Origin: Atopobium fossor DSM 15642
GTDB lineage: Bacteria > Actinomycetota > Coriobacteriia > Coriobacteriales > Atopobiaceae
Assembly: GCF_000483125.1 (NCBI RefSeq)
Contig: NZ_KI519553.1
Coordinates: 841,124-905,123 of the forward strand
Direction: 5' to 3'
Length of the DNA: 64,000 bases
Both the position numbers and the translations under genes were made by a program. Positions 60,428 to 64,000 of this stretch are shown here, one piece after another. Position 1 is the stretch's first letter. Each line of letters starts with the position of its first letter. The notes below the pieces were generated by a model. It was not told the origin of the DNA. It did not search any database and saw only the letters and a list, made by a program, of their open reading frames with translations.

Positions 60428-61987
60428 CTACTCCTCCACAAGCACTCTACCTGTCATTTCTACAGGACGCTCTACACCCATCATTGCCAAAATAGTTGGA
60501 GCAAGGTCACACAGGCGGCCATCCTCAATATTGGCAAGTTTAGGCTGCTGGTCATCAACCACAATAAGAGGCACTCGATTGGTGGTATGAGAAGTAAACG
60601 GTAATTTGTTGCCATCTACTACGTCATACATGTGATCTGCATTACCGTGGTCTGCCGTAACAAGAGCAAAGCCACCCTTAGCCAAAATAGCAGGAATGAT
60701 GTTGGATAGGCCATGATCTACCGCCTCGGTAGCCTTGGTAGCTGCTTCAACTACACCGGTATGACCAACCATATCGCAGTTTGCGTAATTAACTACATAA
60801 AAATCTGCCACATCGTTGTTGATTGCCTCAGTAAGTTTAGCAGTAACCTCAGGCTCGCTCATTTCAGGCTGTAAGTCATAGGTTGCAACTTTAGGAGACG
60901 GAATAAGAACACGAGTCTCCCCTTCCTTAGGCTCCTCTACCCCACCATTAAAGAAAAACGTTACATGAGCGTACTTCTCAGTCTCTGCAGTATGAAGCTG
61001 CTTGAGACCCTTACTTGCAAGCACATCTGCAAGAACGTTAGCAGGAACAGTCTTAGCGTAAGCCACTTGTACATCCAAGGTTGGATCATACTCGGTCATG
61101 GTAACAAAAGCAGCCAACTGAGGAATGCTTTTACGCTCAAAGCCTGTAAACTGCGGATCGGTAATGGCGCGCGTAATCTCGCGTGCGCGGTCGGGACGGA
61201 AGTTGAAAAAGACAACTGTGTCACCATCTACCAAGCCAGAAGTATCCAACACAAAAGGCTTTACAAACTCATCACCACGAGGATCCTGCTCGTAGTAAGC
61301 TTTTAAGCCATCTTCCGCAGAAGTAGCTGAAACGCCCTGCCCCATAACAATGGCGTTATACGCAAGCTCCTCGCGCTCCCAGCGATTGTCTCGATCCATG
61401 CCATAGTAACGACCAGAAACCGTAGCAATAGCAATATCATTACCATACTGAGCAGCGGTTTTATCGATAAATGCCTGGAAATCAACCATGAAGCCCGCGC
61501 CAGATTGAGGTGGAACGTCACGTCCATCCGTAAAGGCATCAATGCGAATGCGCTTTACGCCGCGCTCGGAAGCCATAGCAATAAGCGCTTCTGCATGCGC
61601 CATATCAGAATGAACGCCACCATTGGAGATAAGACCCATAATATGCAACGTAGAGCTATTAGCAATAACAGCATCCATTGCATCAACTAAAGCAGGATTC
61701 TCCTTGATAGAACCATCCTTAATGGCATTGTTAATCAAAGATAAAGACTGGTACACAATGCGGCCTGCACCAATATTAAGGTGACCAACCTCAGAGTTTC
61801 CCATTTGTCCATCGGGCAGACCAACGTCCTCACCCGAAGCGCCCAAGGTGGTACTGGGATACGTAGCCATCAGGCTATCCCAGTAAGGACGCTTTGCCAG
61901 AGAGACAGAGTTATCTGGGCCTGCTGGAGCAAGTCCACAGCCGTCCATGATAACAAGCATTGCTGGCCTACGTACTTTAGAACTCAT
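60428..61987 (-). CDS. gpmI: 2,3-bisphosphoglycerate-independent phosphoglycerate mutase
   Basis: A 519-residue alkaline-phosphatase-superfamily mutase. The N-terminal metal motif is VIMDGCGLAP, the phosphorylated Ser is in GQMGNSEVGHLNIGAG, followed by TDGRDVPP, and the late metal ligands are in TADHGNADHM. It converts 3- to 2-phosphoglycerate without 2,3-BPG and needs Mn2+. The ATG overlaps the tpiA stop by one base. Confidence 0.96.
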   Translation of the reverse strand: MSSKVRRPAMLVIMDGCGLAPAGPDNSVSLAKRPYWDSLMATYPSTTLGASGEDVGLPDGQMGNSEVGHLNIGAGRIVYQSLSLINNAIKDGSIKENPALVDAMDAVIANSSTLHIMGLISNGGVHSDMAHAEALIAMASERGVKRIRIDAFTDGRDVPPQSGAGFMVDFQAFIDKTAAQYGNDIAIATVSGRYYGMDRDNRWEREELAYNAIVMGQGVSATSAEDGLKAYYEQDPRGDEFVKPFVLDTSGLVDGDTVVFFNFRPDRAREITRAITDPQFTGFERKSIPQLAAFVTMTEYDPTLDVQVAYAKTVPANVLADVLASKGLKQLHTAETEKYAHVTFFFNGGVEEPKEGETRVLIPSPKVATYDLQPEMSEPEVTAKLTEAINNDVADFYVVNYANCDMVGHTGVVEAATKATEAVDHGLSNIIPAILAKGGFALVTADHGNADHMYDVVDGNKLPFTSHTTNRVPLIVVDDQQPKLANIEDGRLCDLAPTILAMMGVERPVEMTGRVLVEE

Positions 61988-62751
61988 TACATAACCGCCT
62001 TAACCATTGCGGCGAAGGAGTCTGCCTTCAAAGAAGCACCACCAACCAAAGCACCGTCTACGTCGTCCTTCTCGAGGAAGCCAGCTACGTTGTCGGGCTT
62101 AGCAGAGCCGCCATACAAAATGCGAATACCATCTGCAATCTGCTGGCCAAAAATCTCAACCAAGGTCGCACGAATTGCACCGCATACTTCTTGGGCGTCA
62201 TCGGCAGTGGCTGTCTTGCCGGTGCCAATGGCCCAGATGGGCTCGTAAGCAATAACGTACTTGGAAGGATCGGTAATAGCCAAATCCTTGGTGTCCTTCT
62301 TAATTTGATCAACTACAAACTCTACGTGTTTGCCAGCCTCGCGAACCTCAAGAGACTCACCACAACAACTGATGGGCACAATGTTGTGCTCCATCAAAGC
62401 CTTGGCCTTCTTGTTAATGTCCTTATCGGTCTCGCCAAAATAACTACGACGCTCAGAGTGACCAATGATGCAGTAACCTACGCCAATATTAGTAAGCATG
62501 TCAGGAGCAGTCTCGCCGGTATAGGCGCCAGACTCTTCCCAGTACACATTTTGTGCACCCAGACCAAAATGAGCATTTTGCTGGTCAATGACCGTAGCAA
62601 CGCCCTTAAGGTCTACCGTTGGAGGACACACTACAACATCTACATTGCCTGTGCCATCCTTTAATTCTTCAGCAAGCTCGCAAGCAAGCACCACACTTTC
62701 GGTGTAGGTCTTGTTCATCTTCCAGTTGCCAGCAATCATACGATTACGCAT
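61987..62751 (-). CDS. tpiA: Triosephosphate isomerase
   Basis: A 254-residue TIM-barrel enzyme with AGNWKMNKT at the start (catalytic Lys), IIGHSERRSYFGE (catalytic His), the catalytic Glu in IAYEPIWAIGTGKTA and LYGGSAKPDN at the phosphate site. It interconverts dihydroxyacetone phosphate and glyceraldehyde 3-phosphate, including G3P made by the aldolase at 16931. It overlaps pgk by eight bases. Confidence 0.97.
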   Translation of the reverse strand: MRNRMIAGNWKMNKTYTESVVLACELAEELKDGTGNVDVVVCPPTVDLKGVATVIDQQNAHFGLGAQNVYWEESGAYTGETAPDMLTNIGVGYCIIGHSERRSYFGETDKDINKKAKALMEHNIVPISCCGESLEVREAGKHVEFVVDQIKKDTKDLAITDPSKYVIAYEPIWAIGTGKTATADDAQEVCGAIRATLVEIFGQQIADGIRILYGGSAKPDNVAGFLEKDDVDGALVGGASLKADSFAAMVKAVM

Positions 62752-63937
62752 TAAGAAGCGCCTCCACTCCAGGAAGGGCCTTGCCCTCTACGAGCTCCAT
62801 AGATGCACCGCCACCAGTGGAAATCCAGCTCATCTTATCTGCAAGGTTAAATTTATTAATAGCAGCTACAGAGTCGCCACCACCAATGATGGAGGTGCAG
62901 TCAGAGTCTGCAATTGCACGAGCAACAGCCTCGGTGCCGCCTGCAAATTGATCAAACTCAAATACACCCATAGGACCATTCCAGAAAACAGTCTTGGCAG
63001 CCTTAACAGCCTCGGTATACAGAGCAATGGTCTTGGGACCAATATCCATACCCATGCGATCCTCAGGAATTGCGTCAGAAGACACTACCTCACCAACAGC
63101 GTCCTCACCAAAGTGATCGGTTACCACGTTGTCAATAGGAAGCAAAATCTTGCAGCCCTTCTCCTGGGCCTTAGCAAGCATCTTGGCAGCAGGCTCAATC
63201 CAATCAGGCTCCTTCAAAGAAGTACCAACGGTCTTGTAACCCTTAGCCAAGAAGAAGGTATACGCCATGCCACCACCAATAATCAGAGTGTCAGCGGAAT
63301 CAATCAGGTGGTCAAGAACACCAATCTTGCTGGAAACCTTAGAACCACCAACAATGGCCACAAAGGGACGCTCGGGTTCTGCAAAGATAGAAGTAAGCGT
63401 ATCTACTTCCTTCTCTAACAAAAGGCCTGCCACTGCTGGAATGAACTCAGCTGGTCCTACTACAGAACCCTGAGCACGGTGAGCCGTACCAAAAGCATCC
63501 AAAACAAAGATGTCACCATAGGAGGCAAGCTTCTTGGCTACTTCAGGATCGTTCTTTTTCTCTGCCTTGAGGAAACGAACGTTTTCCAAAACCAAAATGT
63601 CACCAGGCTTAACCTCGGCTACTGCTGCTGCGGCCTTATCACCATATGTGTCATCGCAAAACGTTACATTAAAGCCGGTGAGCTCGGCGAGCTTATCGGC
63701 AGCAGGCTTTAGAGAAAGCTCGGGCTCAAAGCCAGTACCTGCAGGACGACCAAGATGGCTCATCAAAACAATACCAGCACCATGTTCCTTAAGGTAGCTA
63801 ATGGTGGGAATAGCTGCACGAACACGAGTGTCGTCGGTTACTACGCCATCCTTCAGAGGCACGTTAAAATCTACGCGCATCAAAACGCGCTTGCCGTCTA
63901 CATCAATATCACGGACGGTCTTTTTAGTAAAGGCCAT
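62744..63937 (-). CDS. pgk: Phosphoglycerate kinase
   Basis: A 397-residue glycolytic kinase. It has VLMRVDFNVPLKDGVV, MSHLGRPAGTG, EPERPFVAIVGGSKVSSK, FWNGPMGVFEF and the C-terminal GGGDSVAAINKF motif. It forms ATP from 1,3-bisphosphoglycerate. The ribosome-binding site AAGGAGGG precedes the ATG. It is the first gene seen of the pgk-tpiA-gpmI(-secG) operon; an upstream gap gene may lie beyond the window. Confidence 0.97.
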   Translation of the reverse strand: MAFTKKTVRDIDVDGKRVLMRVDFNVPLKDGVVTDDTRVRAAIPTISYLKEHGAGIVLMSHLGRPAGTGFEPELSLKPAADKLAELTGFNVTFCDDTYGDKAAAAVAEVKPGDILVLENVRFLKAEKKNDPEVAKKLASYGDIFVLDAFGTAHRAQGSVVGPAEFIPAVAGLLLEKEVDTLTSIFAEPERPFVAIVGGSKVSSKIGVLDHLIDSADTLIIGGGMAYTFFLAKGYKTVGTSLKEPDWIEPAAKMLAKAQEKGCKILLPIDNVVTDHFGEDAVGEVVSSDAIPEDRMGMDIGPKTIALYTEAVKAAKTVFWNGPMGVFEFDQFAGGTEAVARAIADSDCTSIIGGGDSVAAINKFNLADKMSWISTGGGASMELVEGKALPGVEALLNA

Positions 63938-63965
63938 ATGCCCTCCTTAACGGGGATGTAAGCGA

Positions 63966-64000
63966 GACGCGGTCGCGGCTAAGAAAGCTGCAACCGCGTC
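63966..64000 (-). promoter_or_regulatory. GC-rich hairpin at the window edge
   Basis: GACGCGGT and ACCGCGTC, with inner GC/GC pairs, form a strong stem ending exactly at the window edge, about 30 bases upstream of pgk. It may be the end of the preceding transcript or a processing signal; no T-run follows on the minus strand. Confidence 0.45.

Overview
This window looks like chromosome from a host-associated, fermentative, low-to-mid GC Actinomycetota of the Coriobacteriia type (Atopobium/Lancefieldella-like). That is inferred from gene content: several sortase-anchored surface enzymes, a secreted sialidase, a glycyl-radical enzyme locus, a flavodiiron protein, and a compact pgk-tpiA-gpmI-secG block. 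No rRNA gene is present, so the taxonomic call is tentative.

Layout. 1-4450 is an accessory block: a small XRE regulator diverging from a CI-like S24 repressor, then a TcmP-family protein paired with a CX3CX3C (radical-SAM-like) protein, then a tyrosine integrase. It abuts the 3' end of a tRNA-Gly/tRNA-Cys operon, as expected for a tRNA-targeted integrative element; its far end is outside the window. 4756-15454 holds oxygen/NO detoxification (flavodiiron), an unusual methyltransferase-Old Yellow Enzyme fusion, a DUF389 membrane protein, a MATE-UDG-threonine aldolase operon, a ZIP transporter and a P-type ATPase. 15597-23386 is a coherent catabolic locus: GldA, fructose-6-phosphate aldolase, glycyl-radical enzyme with its activase, a DeoR regulator and a PTS EIIB/EIIC pair. 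It matches the gene set of the anhydroglycolysis pathway (1,5-anhydrohexitol-6-phosphate to 1-deoxyfructose-6-phosphate to G3P plus hydroxyacetone to 1,2-propanediol).

23646-44044 is rich in cell-surface functions: a transglutaminase-like protein, an LPATG coiled-coil protein, a GH36-type alpha-galactosidase, an M18 aminopeptidase, a large LPKTG sialidase, a cluster of membrane-linked glycosyltransferases with a YccF protein, a PfkB kinase and an LPATG C1-family protease. Three of these secreted proteins carry the same roughly 85-residue C-terminal domain. 44231-53606 holds a rhodanese, a YfcC-type carrier, an ECF transporter operon (S, T, fused A-A), an RsbU-like phosphatase next to a STAS-kinase fusion, tRNA-Leu and two small unknown genes. 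53895-59829 is an oligopeptide ABC transporter operon with a Tat-lipoprotein binding protein, and 60065-63937 is a lower-glycolysis operon ending in secG.

Transcription signals are clear in places: three tRNA promoters share a TTGCAY-like -35 box and TATAWT -10 box, a consensus promoter with an operator lies upstream of the PTS genes, and about a dozen intrinsic terminators are visible. No CRISPR array, insertion sequence or rRNA operon was seen, and no gene-free stretch exceeds about 300 bases. The candidates most worth a second look are the TcmP/CX3CX3C pair with its degenerate repressor and possible integrase-start pseudoknot, and the anhydroglycolysis locus.
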